Shown: positions 17,585 through 27,117 of the stretch, in pieces
Layout of the letters: each line of letters starts with the position of its first letter
Numbering within the stretch: position 1 is the first letter of the stretch
From: Caldicoprobacter oshimai DSM 21659
GTDB taxonomy: Bacteria; Bacillota; Clostridia; Caldicoprobacterales; Caldicoprobacteraceae
Direction: 5' to 3'
NCBI GenBank assembly: GCA_000526435.1
Contig: JAGB01000002.1
Span: forward strand, 868,001 to 932,000
DNA length: 64,000 bases
Notes under the pieces: generated by a model
Databases searched by the model: none
Seen by the model: only the letters and a program-made list of their open reading frames with translations
What the model was told of the DNA's origin: nothing
Program-made: the position numbers and the translations under genes

Positions 17585-18531
17585 CAGGAAACCTCCCTTT
17601 CCTCAGTTGTAACTTGCAGGAATATCTCCTCAAGCGTCAAATCGACCGACTTCATATAAAGGATGGGATATTCTGCGCGGCTCAAAGCATAAAACAGCGG
17701 CCTGCGTATATCGATATCCATTTCAGCTTCTACCAGTATATCAACCGTACCGGGCTCTTTAACCCCCTGTACTTCAGCGTTTTTGACGCCCTCAAGCTCC
17801 CTGACCAGCTTCAATACCTGCTTTTCTGGCCCGGCCACTCGCAATGAAAGCCTGCCCGCACTGCTCAAACGCTTGGACAGATTCTCTGGCGTATCGCTTG
17901 CAACTATCTTGCCCTTGTTTATTATTATCACTCGTCCGCACACAGCGCTGACTTCCGGGAGGATATGTGAACTCAATATGATGGTGTGCTCTTTGCCAAG
18001 CTCCTTGATGAGGCTTCGAATCTCTATGATCTGCTTGGGGTCAAGGCCCACCGTCGGCTCGTCCAATATGAGCACCGGTGGCGTACCAATCAAAGCCTGT
18101 GCCAGCCCCACCCTCTGCTTATATCCCTTGGAAAGGTTCTTTATAAGCCTTTTGCGCACATCGCCTATTTTGACCAGGTCCATGATCTTTTCCATGCTTC
18201 TCTTCTTGGTTGCCCTGTCTATCTTCTTGATATCGCTCACAAAATCCAAGTACTCCTGCACCGTCATGTCCATATACAAAGGTGGAAACTCGGGCATATA
18301 TCCTATCCTCTTTTTGACTTCCTCGGGCTCCTCCAGAATATCAAAGCCCTCCACTTTAACAGTCCCTTCGGTCGCTGAAATATAACCAGTTATAATATTC
18401 ATGGTCGTGGTCTTGCCAGCACCATTTGGCCCCAAAAAACCTAGTATCTCGCCTTTTTCAACCGTAAAGTTGACGTGATCCACTGCTACGTGCTGGCCAT
18501 ACCGCTTGGTCACGTCTATAACCTGAATCAA
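17584..18531 (-). CDS. ABC transporter ATP-binding protein (GldA-like)
   Basis: A 315-residue ATPase with Walker A GPNGAGKTTT, signature LSKGYKQRVGLAQAL, Walker B LILDEP and the H-loop SSHIL. A C-terminal extension of about 90 residues is usual for ABC-2 exporters. The likely start is TTG 18531, preceded by GGGGGG. It is the first gene of the operon with a permease, GldG-like and DUF4340 proteins. Confidence 0.93.
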   Translation of the reverse strand: MIQVIDVTKRYGQHVAVDHVNFTVEKGEILGFLGPNGAGKTTTMNIITGYISATEGTVKVEGFDILEEPEEVKKRIGYMPEFPPLYMDMTVQEYLDFVSDIKKIDRATKKRSMEKIMDLVKIGDVRKRLIKNLSKGYKQRVGLAQALIGTPPVLILDEPTVGLDPKQIIEIRSLIKELGKEHTIILSSHILPEVSAVCGRVIIINKGKIVASDTPENLSKRLSSAGRLSLRVAGPEKQVLKLVRELEGVKNAEVQGVKEPGTVDILVEAEMDIDIRRPLFYALSRAEYPILYMKSVDLTLEEIFLQVTTEEREVS

Positions 18532-18641
18532 TTATATCCCCCCTGTTTGCAATTTTAAAAATAAAATTATACTACAACCAATAAACATTATATCAAAAGT
18601 TTGCACACAATGTATGAACAAATTGTGAATTTTGTGCGCTA

Positions 18642-19646
18642 TTACACGCCCATGACCATTGCAACAACCTCTACACACAAATATACAATCACGATAACTC
18701 CCGAGGCTATAACAGGCAACATTTCCTTTATAGAGAGGCCCTTCACCTCATGGATCATCAAACCGCGTATGCTTTCCTTACCGTATGTAATGCGGTGAAA
18801 AGAGGTTACACAGGCAGCAAAAAGCCCCAGGCAGAAAAAGGCTATTATACCCCATACAGCCATGGCGGCAGCCAGCAGCTCAGGCGGCATCTGCTTTACA
18901 TTTTCCGGCACCGCCATCCCTTCCCCCAAGTACCGTTGTGCAAATTCCTGAAGAAACAGAAACGATATAGACAGAAAATTTTGTGTGAAATGATACAGCA
19001 CTCCGGCAAAGATGGAATCGGTACGCACAACCACATAGCTGATCATGATTCCAAGGAATATGACGGCAGGCAGGTTCACCAGATTCAAATGAAGCAGCCC
19101 AAAGAGTACGCCACTTACAACTGTAGCCGTCAATGCCCCAAACCGTTCGTATCCTCTTAAGACCACTCCCCTGAACAAAAACTCCTCAACCAGGGCGGGT
19201 GTCACAGCCATGGCCATTATTGCCATTATGTATTGTCTGCCCGTCTTAATTGGCGGGAAAACCGGCTCAACAGGGTTGCCGATGCGATTGAGCATAGAGT
19301 ACCATACCATATTGATGAATCCAACAATTGCGTATCCGAACACTGCCATGCCTAAAACCAGCAGCAGCTCCACTCCTCTGATCCGATTTATCCTGGCCAC
19401 CCGTTTTATATCCATCCTGGAAGCAAGAAGATAGATCAAAGGAGGAACGCCTATCACCGCTATCTCCATGAGAAAGGTAGCAATAAGCCAGCTTTCGGTG
19501 TTCATCTTTGGATTAAAAAGGCCGGATACAATGCTGGATAACGTAATCATCAGTACCAACACAACAAGGTAGAGGTAGTTACTCCCCAGGACAGTGGGCC
19601 ACCTCTGCTGTCCGTCGGCAAGCTGTTCATTGTCGTATAAACTCAT
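18642..19646 (-). CDS. CPBP family intramembrane metalloprotease
   Basis: A 334-residue polytopic protein with about eight hydrophobic segments. The CPBP (Abi/CAAX-processing-like) motifs are present in order: EEFLFRG, FGLLHLN and, further on, YHFTQN, which supply the glutamates and histidines of the membrane-embedded metal site. Bacterial members are associated with prenyl-protein-like processing or bacteriocin self-immunity, but the target here is unknown. The start follows GGGGGAGGGGTAATTT. It lies 24 bases after the HtrA gene start region's neighbour at 19671 and is independent of the ABC operon. Confidence 0.87.
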   Translation of the reverse strand: MSLYDNEQLADGQQRWPTVLGSNYLYLVVLVLMITLSSIVSGLFNPKMNTESWLIATFLMEIAVIGVPPLIYLLASRMDIKRVARINRIRGVELLLVLGMAVFGYAIVGFINMVWYSMLNRIGNPVEPVFPPIKTGRQYIMAIMAMAVTPALVEEFLFRGVVLRGYERFGALTATVVSGVLFGLLHLNLVNLPAVIFLGIMISYVVVRTDSIFAGVLYHFTQNFLSISFLFLQEFAQRYLGEGMAVPENVKQMPPELLAAAMAVWGIIAFFCLGLFAACVTSFHRITYGKESIRGLMIHEVKGLSIKEMLPVIASGVIVIVYLCVEVVAMVMGV

Positions 19647-19670
19647 AAATTACCCCTCCCCCAGTGATGT

Positions 19671-20801
19671 TCATTTATATCTCGGCTTTTGCCGCAATAC
19701 CATGGTAACGGTACGCCTTTCCCCACCTCTTATGATTTCTATGCTGACTTTATCACCCACTTTATATGAATAAATGGCACTCCTCAGGTCAAGCATCTTG
19801 GTGACCTTCCTATTTCCCACGCGGGTTATGATGTCATCAACTCTAACCCCTGCCTTATAAGCCGGCCCTCGTTCATCGATATCCACTACATATACCCCTT
19901 CCTGTATGTTCTCACTCTGCTTAAAGTAACGGGCCATCTCCCTGTCAAAACCCACTATCCCAATATACGGAGTAACAAACGAACCTTCCTTTATAAAATG
20001 TTCGATAACCGGCTTGGCAACGTTAATAGGAATGGCAAAGCCTATACCCTCAGCGCTGGTCACCTTAATTGTATTGATGCCCACCACTTCACCTCTCATA
20101 TTGACCAACGGGCCACCGCTGTTGCCGGGATTGATAGAAGCATCAGTCTGGATAAGGTCTTCCATGAAATTCTGTCCGCGCTCGGTAGGGACCTGTACCG
20201 TGCGGTTCAGTGCGCTGATGATTCCGGCCGTTACAGTATGTTGAAACTGCAGGCCTAGCGGGGTACCGATGGCAATGGCAGTATCCCCCACCTCAAGCTG
20301 GTCACTGTCCCCCAGGATAGCGGCCGGCAAATTTTCGGCCTCCACCTTTACGATGGCCAGGTCCAAAGTAGGGTCGGACCACAGAGTACGCCCTTTCAGT
20401 CCATCCCCGTTTTTCAATATGACGGTTATATGGGCGGGATTGCCTCCCACCACGTGGTCGTTAGTCAAGATATAGCCTGTGGGATGCACGATGACGCCCG
20501 AGCCCACCCCCTCTATCACTTCGGTATCATCCCATACCGTGGTTCTTGCAGTATGTACGGTTGAAATTCCCACCACCGATGGAATCACCTTTTTTACAAC
20601 TTGAGATATAGAGGTTTCATGGGCAGCGTTCTTCTGCTGAATTGGAGCTGGCGCGAGTTCTTGCTGTGTAAGTTCCCCTTGCCGCTCTTGATAGTCATAT
20701 TTTTCCTTAGGAGACACAGACCAGCCCCATCCACAGGCATTGGTCAAAAACAAAATCCCTGATAGTACAACCATTAAAGCAGCAATCCTTATCCCTTTCA
20801 C
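19671..20801 (-). CDS. HtrA/DegP-family trypsin-like serine protease, lipoprotein-anchored
   Basis: A 376-residue quality-control protease of the cell envelope. A signal with lipobox LTNAC anchors it. The protease domain shows the catalytic triad: His in LTNDHVVGG, Asp in DPTLDLAIVKV and Ser in NPGNSGGPL. A C-terminal PDZ domain (GVYVVDIDERGPAYKAGVRVDDIITRVG) follows. The start is GTG 20801 behind GAGGAGG. It lies 63 bases downstream of walJ, the order commonly seen at the end of walRK-type loci, although the kinase and regulator are not here. Confidence 0.93.
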   Translation of the reverse strand: MKGIRIAALMVVLSGILFLTNACGWGWSVSPKEKYDYQERQGELTQQELAPAPIQQKNAAHETSISQVVKKVIPSVVGISTVHTARTTVWDDTEVIEGVGSGVIVHPTGYILTNDHVVGGNPAHITVILKNGDGLKGRTLWSDPTLDLAIVKVEAENLPAAILGDSDQLEVGDTAIAIGTPLGLQFQHTVTAGIISALNRTVQVPTERGQNFMEDLIQTDASINPGNSGGPLVNMRGEVVGINTIKVTSAEGIGFAIPINVAKPVIEHFIKEGSFVTPYIGIVGFDREMARYFKQSENIQEGVYVVDIDERGPAYKAGVRVDDIITRVGNRKVTKMLDLRSAIYSYKVGDKVSIEIIRGGERRTVTMVLRQKPRYK

Positions 20802-20864
20802 GAAATTTTCCTCCTCGTCTTTCTTTTTGAAGTATCACCCCCATCCCCTTTGAAATTTCAAAAA

Positions 20865-21671
20865 TCACTCTATATGGTAAAAGCTGCTTATACCGTTGCG
20901 GTACGTCAAATCTATCACCACGTCTTTTCCCGGCTTAATGCCGTTTGAAAGGAGTATACCGGTCACCGTTTCATAGGCCAGCGCAGGAAGATTGTTCTCC
21001 TGGCTCAAATGCGCCAAAAGCACATACATGGTTCTATCCTTAAGCATTTCTACCAAAGCCATACCGGCCTGTTCGTTGGACAGATGGCCATACTTCCCCA
21101 TAATGCGCTTCTTAAGGGGCCATGGATAAGGCCCCATCTGCAGCATATGTACATCGTGATTTGCCTCCAGCAAAATCAAATCCGAATCCTGTACCATCTT
21201 GATTATGCTAGTGTTAGTATGCCCCAAATCGGTGACAATACTAATCTTTTTATTGCCGTTGTAAAAGCAAAAGCCCACAGGCTCAACTGCATCATGGGGT
21301 ACAGCGTAGGATTGAATGTTTATATCATTTATATAAAAATCCATGCCTGTATAAAATATCCGAACGTTATGGGGAGCGATGTCCCCTACCTTTTGCTGCA
21401 TTGCCTTCCAAGTTTCCTGATTGGCGTATACAGGTATGTCAAACTTCCTTGACAGCGCCCCTGCACTCCTTATATGATCGACATGCTCGTGAGATATAAG
21501 AATCGCATCCAGGTCATACGGTGACACATCAATGCTTTGAAGAGCATCAAGGGTATCCTTCAAAGTCAAGCCTGCATCCACCAATATGTTTGTGCAGCTG
21601 GTGCCTATATAAGTGGCGTTGCCGTCACTACCGCTCGAAAGCGAACATACCCTAAACCCCATCCCGTCCAT
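20865..21671 (-). CDS. walJ: metallo-beta-lactamase fold protein, WalJ/YycJ family
   Basis: A 268-residue metallo-hydrolase of the WalJ (YycJ) group, a predicted 5'-exonuclease-like enzyme linked to coordination of cell division and DNA replication in Bacillota. The metal ligands are visible: SHEHVDH, the later DLGHT, and LLAHLSQENN near the C-terminus. The start may be ATG 21671 or the ATG three codons later, which has better spacing from AGGGAGA. htrA follows directly. Confidence 0.88.
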   Translation of the reverse strand: MDGMGFRVCSLSSGSDGNATYIGTSCTNILVDAGLTLKDTLDALQSIDVSPYDLDAILISHEHVDHIRSAGALSRKFDIPVYANQETWKAMQQKVGDIAPHNVRIFYTGMDFYINDINIQSYAVPHDAVEPVGFCFYNGNKKISIVTDLGHTNTSIIKMVQDSDLILLEANHDVHMLQMGPYPWPLKKRIMGKYGHLSNEQAGMALVEMLKDRTMYVLLAHLSQENNLPALAYETVTGILLSNGIKPGKDVVIDLTYRNGISSFYHIE

Positions 21672-21958
21672 CTCTCCCTCTTTTGTTTAGTCAAGCTATC
21701 GTCTTTTATAGCACATCAGCAGCCGCGCCCTTTTACAGCCCTCAATGGTACTCCAAAACGGCTCCTTGCATACCGTTCCGAAACAACATCAACAAGCGCC
21801 AACCACTGCTTATTATAATACATAACGGGGATGCATTGCTATTGATTTTATCAAAAACCCTATTCCTCCCTGCAAGATGGGCCACCCCCACACAAAGTTG
21901 CGTTTGTATTTTCCGTATAAAACTGCTAGAATATATATAAGCCAATTTACTAGATTCG

Positions 21959-22020
21959 AAAGGAGGACGGCGTTTTCCTCTTCCGATTTCCAAAAATTTT
22001 TACCTTTACGCCGTAAAACC
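21959..22020 (+). promoter_or_regulatory. ribosome binding site bridged to the start codon by a hairpin
   Basis: A perfect AAAGGAGG (21959-21966) lies 54 bases upstream of the fumarase ATG with no start codon at normal distance from it. Immediately after it comes ACGGCGT (21967-21973), which is exactly complementary to ACGCCGT (22008-22014). Only AAAACC then separates the stem from ATG 22021. Folding the stem would bring the ribosome site to an effective spacing of about six bases. This is seen in sequence; the mechanism is inference by analogy with phage T4 gene 38. Confidence 0.55.
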
Positions 22021-22860
22021 ATGAAAGAAATACATGTAAGCGAGATAACCGATACTGTTGCACGCCTGTGCATAGAAGCCTGTTATAACGTGGGGGATGA
22101 CGTAAAAGCCCTGCTCGAAAAAGCTAAACGGCAGGAGGCCTCACCCCATGGGAAAAACATCCTGGATCAGCTGCTCGAAAACCTTCGCATAGCCCATGAG
22201 CTAAAACTACCCATATGCCAGGACACAGGTATGGCTGTGGTGTTTCTCGAAATCGGGCAGGACGTACATATAGTCGGAGGAGACCTCTATGAGGCAGTAC
22301 ATGAAGGAGTGCGCCGGGGTTATAGAGAGGGGTATTTAAGAAAATCTGTGCTCTCCCCCATAACAAGAGTAAACACCGGCGATAACACTCCCGCCATAAT
22401 ACATACCGAGATAGTCCCCGGCGATAAGGTCAAGATAACAGTCGTGCCCAAAGGGTTTGGCAGCGAAAACATGAGCCAGCTCAAGATGCTAAAGCCCTCC
22501 GATGGCCTGGAAGGCATAAAAGGATTCATATTGCAAACTGTAATTGACGCCGGAGGTAACCCCTGCCCTCCCATTATAGTGGGAGTTGGAATAGGTGGCA
22601 CCATGGAAAAGGCGGCATATATGGCAAAAAAGGCGCTGCTACGCCCGGCCGGTCAGCATAGCCCGGATTCGTTGGTGGCGCAGCTGGAAGAAGAGATGTT
22701 GCAGGCTATAAATAACACGGGGATCGGTCCCCAGGGGCTGGGCGGGACGGTAACAGCACTGGCCGTACACATTGAAACCTACCCCACACATATTGCCGGC
22801 CTGCCAGTGGCGGTAAACATACAGTGCCATGCCGCGCGGCACAAAGAAGCCCTGCTGTGA
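22021..22860 (+). CDS. fumA: fumarate hydratase class I, alpha subunit (N-terminal domain)
   Basis: The oxygen-sensitive [4Fe-4S] class I fumarase/L(+)-tartrate dehydratase alpha subunit, which with the next gene interconverts fumarate and malate. 279 residues is the usual length. Cluster cysteines are visible in PICQDTGMAVVF, GGNPCPPIIVGVGIGG and near the C-terminus in NIQCHAARH; the core motif TRVNTGDNTPAIIHTEIV is present. I chose ATG 22021 because the family N-terminus (MKEIHVSEITDTVARLC) begins there, although the frame is open further upstream. Its ribosome site is unusual, as described at 21959-22020. Confidence 0.93.
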   Translation: MKEIHVSEITDTVARLCIEACYNVGDDVKALLEKAKRQEASPHGKNILDQLLENLRIAHELKLPICQDTGMAVVFLEIGQDVHIVGGDLYEAVHEGVRRGYREGYLRKSVLSPITRVNTGDNTPAIIHTEIVPGDKVKITVVPKGFGSENMSQLKMLKPSDGLEGIKGFILQTVIDAGGNPCPPIIVGVGIGGTMEKAAYMAKKALLRPAGQHSPDSLVAQLEEEMLQAINNTGIGPQGLGGTVTALAVHIETYPTHIAGLPVAVNIQCHAARHKEALL

Positions 22861-22922
22861 CCGCCTTGCTGTGACCGGCATTTTAGTACAAACGCAGTCA
22901 TATTCAACAGGAGGTCAATCCC

Positions 22923-23480
22923 ATGGAAACAAAAAAGATCTTTCATGCACCGGTAATCCATGAAGAGCTCAATTCCCTCAAAGCAGGTGACACAGTATAC
23001 CTGAGAGGCAGCATAATCACTGCGCGGGATGCAGCGCACAAAAGAATATATCAGCTACTGCAGGAAGGCAAACCGTTGCCCATCGAGTTAAAGGACCAGG
23101 TGATATACTACGCTGGCCCATGCCCGGCAAGGCCGGGCCTCATCATAGGCTCCTGCGGCCCCACCACCAGCAGTCGGATGGATGTATACACCCCTTTGCT
23201 GCTTGAGCATGGGCTCAAAGCCATGATAGGCAAGGGGCCTCGCTCTGCTCGGGTCATCGAGTCCATGGTAAAATACGGTGCCGTGTATCTGGCAGCGGTA
23301 GGCGGTGCCGGTGCCCTGATCGCCTCGTGTATTAAAAAAGTGGAGGTAGTAGCCTTTGAGGACTTAGGCCCCGAAGCCATTTACCGTATGGAAGTCGAAG
23401 ACATGCCTCTTCTGGTAGCTATAGATGCTCGAGGCAATAACCTGTACGAAATAGGTCCTCGCCAATTCGCACGTATATAA
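22923..23480 (+). CDS. fumB: fumarate hydratase class I, beta subunit (C-terminal domain)
   Basis: A 185-residue beta subunit that completes the two-subunit class I fumarase or tartrate dehydratase. The family motifs LRGSIITARDAAHKR, YYAGPCPARPG and SCGPTTSSRMD are present. The start follows AGGAGGTCAATCCC. It lies 62 bases after the alpha subunit on the same strand, clearly one operon. Fumarase versus tartrate dehydratase cannot be decided from sequence alone, but with no tartrate genes nearby, fumarase is favoured. Confidence 0.93.
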   Translation: METKKIFHAPVIHEELNSLKAGDTVYLRGSIITARDAAHKRIYQLLQEGKPLPIELKDQVIYYAGPCPARPGLIIGSCGPTTSSRMDVYTPLLLEHGLKAMIGKGPRSARVIESMVKYGAVYLAAVGGAGALIASCIKKVEVVAFEDLGPEAIYRMEVEDMPLLVAIDARGNNLYEIGPRQFARI

Positions 23481-23602
23481 AGTCTGTATCGGCATATAAA
23501 CAGGCTGTAGTATACGGTTTAACAGAACGGCCAAAACGTCAACGCACCCGTAAGCAAAATCAATAAATTAAAGCATAACCGATTTGCCAATCCATAAAAG
23601 AC

Positions 23603-23632
23603 GAGCCGCACATGGGCTGCCATGCACGGCTC
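23603..23632 (-). terminator. terminator of murA
   Basis: A 13-bp stem starting GAGCCG, with CAG-type loop, then GTCTTTTA on the minus strand. It may also end the fumarase transcript from the other side. Confidence 0.75.
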
Positions 23633-23735
23633 ATCCTATTATTCTTCACTTCAGTTTCATCCTCCTAAGCTTGCAATCAAAAACACAGGATACAGTTACA
23701 AGATTTAATCCAGCACGCCCTGCAAGGTGCATTCT

Positions 23736-25031
23736 TCACTTCTTTACCAGCTTCAGCCTGGCCACTTTGTTGTTCTGGTCGCTGACCCTCTCAATATCAG
23801 CTCCCAGGCTGCGCAACTTTTCTTCCAAACGCTCATAACCCCTATCTATATGTATGATGTTGGTGACTTCGGTCACGCCCTCAGCTATCAGCCCGGCAAT
23901 GACTAGAGCTGCACCTGCTCTCAAATCGGTAGCCTCAACCTGCGCACCGGTGAGCTTTTCAACCCCTTCAATGATGGCATTCCGGTCCTCCACTCTTATG
24001 ATAGCTCCCATGCGGCGCAGCTCTTCCACATGGCGGTATCTGGACTCCCATACGTTCTCGGTGATAATGCTGGTACCCTCTGCCACGCTCAGCAGCACCG
24101 ACATGGGCTGCTGAAGGTCGGTAGGGAATCCCGGATAAGGAAGGGTCTTGATGTTGGCCTTTCTGGGGCGTCCAGTACCTATTACCCTCACATAATCGTC
24201 CCCTTCTTCCACATACATCCCCATTTCAAGCAGCTTAGCTGAAACGGCTTCGAGGTGCTTGGGTATAACCCCTGTTATCTTTACATCCCCTCGCGTGGCA
24301 GCGGCAGCAATCATGAAAGTACCCGCCTCTATCTGATCAGGTATTATGGTATATTCACACCCGTGCAGCTTCTCTACACCTTTTATCTTTATGGTATCAG
24401 TACCCGCACCTTTGATGTTGGCGCCCATCGAGTTTAAGAAGTTTGCCACATCCACCACATGGGGTTCCTTGGCCGCATTCACTATAGTAGTGGTACCCTC
24501 GGCTTTGACAGCGGCCAGCATTATATTGATGGTGGCGCCTACGCTTACCACGTCCAGATATACCTCATTGCCCACTAGCTTATCCGCATATGCCTTTATG
24601 AGTCCGTGACTTATGGACACATCGGCGCCCAGAGCCTGAAAACCTTTAATGTGCTGATCCACGGGACGCGCTCCTATCTCACAGCCTCCAGGAAAGGCTA
24701 CCTCCGCTCTCCCAAATCGTCCCAGAAGCGCCCCTAAAAGATAATAAGAAGCTCTCATACGCCGAACCAGGTCATAATCCGCTCGGCAACTGCTAACTCC
24801 GGCCGCATTTATCGTTATCCGCCCTCTAGGCTCTAGAGTCACCTGTGCGCCCATTTGCTTTAGAATTTCAGCCAACATTATAACATCAGCTATATAAGGC
24901 AAGTTATCTATGACACAGGTTTCGTCGGTCAGCAAAGCAGCGGGCATCACAGCTACCGCAGCATTTTTTGCACCACTGACCTTCACACTACCTATTAACT
25001 TTTTCCCTCCACGTATTACCAACTTTTCCAA
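23736..25031 (-). CDS. murA: UDP-N-acetylglucosamine 1-carboxyvinyltransferase
   Basis: The first committed enzyme of peptidoglycan synthesis transfers enolpyruvate to UDP-GlcNAc. The 431-residue protein has the fold's opening [18 protein letters not shown] and the active-site loop [15 protein letters not shown], with the phosphoenolpyruvate-binding Cys present, so it is predicted to be fosfomycin-sensitive. The start is TTG 25031 after AAAGGAACGCG. It is monocistronic here; about 210 bases separate it from the next gene upstream. Confidence 0.96.
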   Translation of the reverse strand: MEKLVIRGGKKLIGSVKVSGAKNAAVAVMPAALLTDETCVIDNLPYIADVIMLAEILKQMGAQVTLEPRGRITINAAGVSSCRADYDLVRRMRASYYLLGALLGRFGRAEVAFPGGCEIGARPVDQHIKGFQALGADVSISHGLIKAYADKLVGNEVYLDVVSVGATINIMLAAVKAEGTTTIVNAAKEPHVVDVANFLNSMGANIKGAGTDTIKIKGVEKLHGCEYTIIPDQIEAGTFMIAAAATRGDVKITGVIPKHLEAVSAKLLEMGMYVEEGDDYVRVIGTGRPRKANIKTLPYPGFPTDLQQPMSVLLSVAEGTSIITENVWESRYRHVEELRRMGAIIRVEDRNAIIEGVEKLTGAQVEATDLRAGAALVIAGLIAEGVTEVTNIIHIDRGYERLEEKLRSLGADIERVSDQNNKVARLKLVKK

Positions 25032-25243
25032 CTACGCGTTCCTTTCCCTCTCCGGAAAGGAACTTCACCTCCTACTCTATTCCCGACTGAACCTGCAATT
25101 GTTCTTGATGGAATCAAATTACACTTGTTATTTTACCACAATATTTTATTTTTTAAATTTAAAATATAGTTACACTTACATTAACTTCAGTTAAAAAACC
25201 AGGTTCGTCCACTTCTGGCACAAAAAAATATTTATTAAAAATA

Positions 25244-25462
25244 TCAATGGCCGCAACCACTGCAGCTGCAGCAACTGGAACCGGAACATCCGCTGGAACC
25301 AGAAGAACTGCCACTCATTCCGAAATAACACTTGCCTTCATATATCCGCTTTAGGTCATTGCTTCCGCACTCCGGACACTTTACCTTGTCCCAATTGCCT
25401 CCAAACACCAGCTCCTCAAACTTCTTTCCGCATTTGTTGCACTGGAAATCCAGCAAGGCCAT
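25244..25462 (-). CDS. FmdB-type zinc ribbon protein with Cys-rich tail
   Basis: A 72-residue protein of the FmdB/zinc-ribbon regulatory family: FQCNKCGKKFEE and CPECGSNDLKRI form the four-Cys zinc site. The C-terminal tail is rich in Gly, Ser and Cys and ends CCSCSGCGH, which might bind additional metal. I chose ATG 25462, nine bases after GGGG. The function of the family is unknown; a transcription or metal role is only suggested. The 25032-25243 gap contains only AT-rich sequence. Confidence 0.8.
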   Translation of the reverse strand: MALLDFQCNKCGKKFEELVFGGNWDKVKCPECGSNDLKRIYEGKCYFGMSGSSSGSSGCSGSSCCSCSGCGH

Positions 25463-25568
25463 CACCATCTACCCCTTTTACTTCAATAGATTTAACATTA
25501 GTAGACTTTAACATTATAAGTATAGCGCTTTTTAACCAAAAAATCAAACAGAATAAATTGGATTTTTA

Positions 25569-27083
25569 CTACCAATTTAGCGATTTCAAGCGCTTCTCAA
25601 AAAAGTCCTCCCACGATTTACCTGTTACTTCCTCGCAAGCCTTTATCAACCGAACAGCAGTGGCGTTCTTAAACTTGTTATCCTCATAATACTCCTGCAA
25701 GATCCTGTAAAACGTTTGATGGCCTACAGCCTGGCGAAGATCGTTAAATAAGCTGGCCCCCTTTCCATACACGACCAAATCATATGTAAGCCAGTCAGTA
25801 AATCTATACACCGGTTGATCGATTGTATGCACCAGCCCTTGGACATGGTATTTTTGCAGATAGGAACACTTGCCATTAACTATGACGTTGTCATAGACTT
25901 CCTTTCCCACATCCTCGCCGTACCTGTTCTCATAGTACAGTATCGTCGAATACTCGGTTAATGCCTCATCCAGCCACGCCTCATCTATCTGGTCATTGCC
26001 CACCACTGCATACCACCATTGATGCGCCGTCTCGTGCACCGTGACATACTCCAGCCATTGCTGCTCCCGGCCATACAAGCTTTGATCTATCATGACGAGA
26101 CACGGATACTCCATGCCCCCCACAAAAAAATCAGATTGTACCACCGACAGCTGGCTGTAGGGATACCTTCCAAAACGGCGATTAAAAATTTCGACGGCCG
26201 CTGCAGCACAGTCCAGGACTTTTTCTCCCCCATCCCTGCTTTCTGGCAAAAAATACGAATAGACCGTGATGCCATCTACGCTGCGGGATAAAACTTCAAA
26301 ATCTTTACTGGCAATCCAAGCAAAATCCCTAACAGCCAACGCCTGAAACTCCCATACCTTATAATCCCCCTCGACTTTTACGTTAATCGCTTCCCCCGTA
26401 GCAGCTATGGTATAATCGGAAGGGGCTTTAATCTCAACCCTGTAATTTGCCACATCGCTGTAAAACGGATCTCCTATGGGATAATAGGGGTCAGTATTCC
26501 ATCCGGTGTAGTCATACACGCCTACGATGGGATACCAATTGGTGACATTGAAGGTGTGCTGCCCGTATCCGAACCTGCCAATGCAATTGGGAAGCTTTAC
26601 AGTATATATCATATCAATCCTGGCAATTTGACCGGGCTTCAAAGGAGTGCTCAACACAATGCTGAGTATATCGCTGCTATAACCTCCAATGTTGAACTCA
26701 ACCGAATTGCCATTTACCGTAACCAGCTCTATATCAAGCCAACCAGGTGAAAACCCGTTTGGATATGCCCTTTGCTTCTCCTCAGCGAAAAAAGGTACGC
26801 GATCTTCATCCCTGAAGGCGTTAGGGTAAAGGTGAAAGTAAAGCCTGTCGAACTCAACATTATGGTTATTTTTATACTCTACCGTTTGCGTACAGCTGAG
26901 CTTTGCCTGCTCGGGGTCAAATACCACAGCTATACCATACCAGTTTAAACCCTCGCTGGCTTTCAACAGCTCTGCATCGGCTCCTGGCCGGGCAACGCTG
27001 CTCCAGTATAACAACCCCGCTCCAGCCAGCAGCATGCAGGCCAGTATTACAAGTATAAGCCGTTTTAAAGCCTTAACATCCAT
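25569..27083 (-). CDS. M1 family metallopeptidase, membrane-anchored
   Basis: A zinc aminopeptidase-like protein of 504 residues with an N-terminal membrane anchor or signal (LILVILACMLLAGAGLLYW). The active-site motif HETAHQWW is followed 18 residues later by the third ligand in DEALTEYS, and GGMEYP replaces the canonical GAMEN exopeptidase motif. The location outside the membrane is inferred from the anchor. It may be co-transcribed with the kinase gene that lies 34 bases upstream at 27118-28410. Confidence 0.9.
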   Translation of the reverse strand: MDVKALKRLILVILACMLLAGAGLLYWSSVARPGADAELLKASEGLNWYGIAVVFDPEQAKLSCTQTVEYKNNHNVEFDRLYFHLYPNAFRDEDRVPFFAEEKQRAYPNGFSPGWLDIELVTVNGNSVEFNIGGYSSDILSIVLSTPLKPGQIARIDMIYTVKLPNCIGRFGYGQHTFNVTNWYPIVGVYDYTGWNTDPYYPIGDPFYSDVANYRVEIKAPSDYTIAATGEAINVKVEGDYKVWEFQALAVRDFAWIASKDFEVLSRSVDGITVYSYFLPESRDGGEKVLDCAAAAVEIFNRRFGRYPYSQLSVVQSDFFVGGMEYPCLVMIDQSLYGREQQWLEYVTVHETAHQWWYAVVGNDQIDEAWLDEALTEYSTILYYENRYGEDVGKEVYDNVIVNGKCSYLQKYHVQGLVHTIDQPVYRFTDWLTYDLVVYGKGASLFNDLRQAVGHQTFYRILQEYYEDNKFKNATAVRLIKACEEVTGKSWEDFFEKRLKSLNW

Positions 27084-27117
27084 ACTTTACCTCCATCTTC
27101 ATCATATCCTTTATGCA

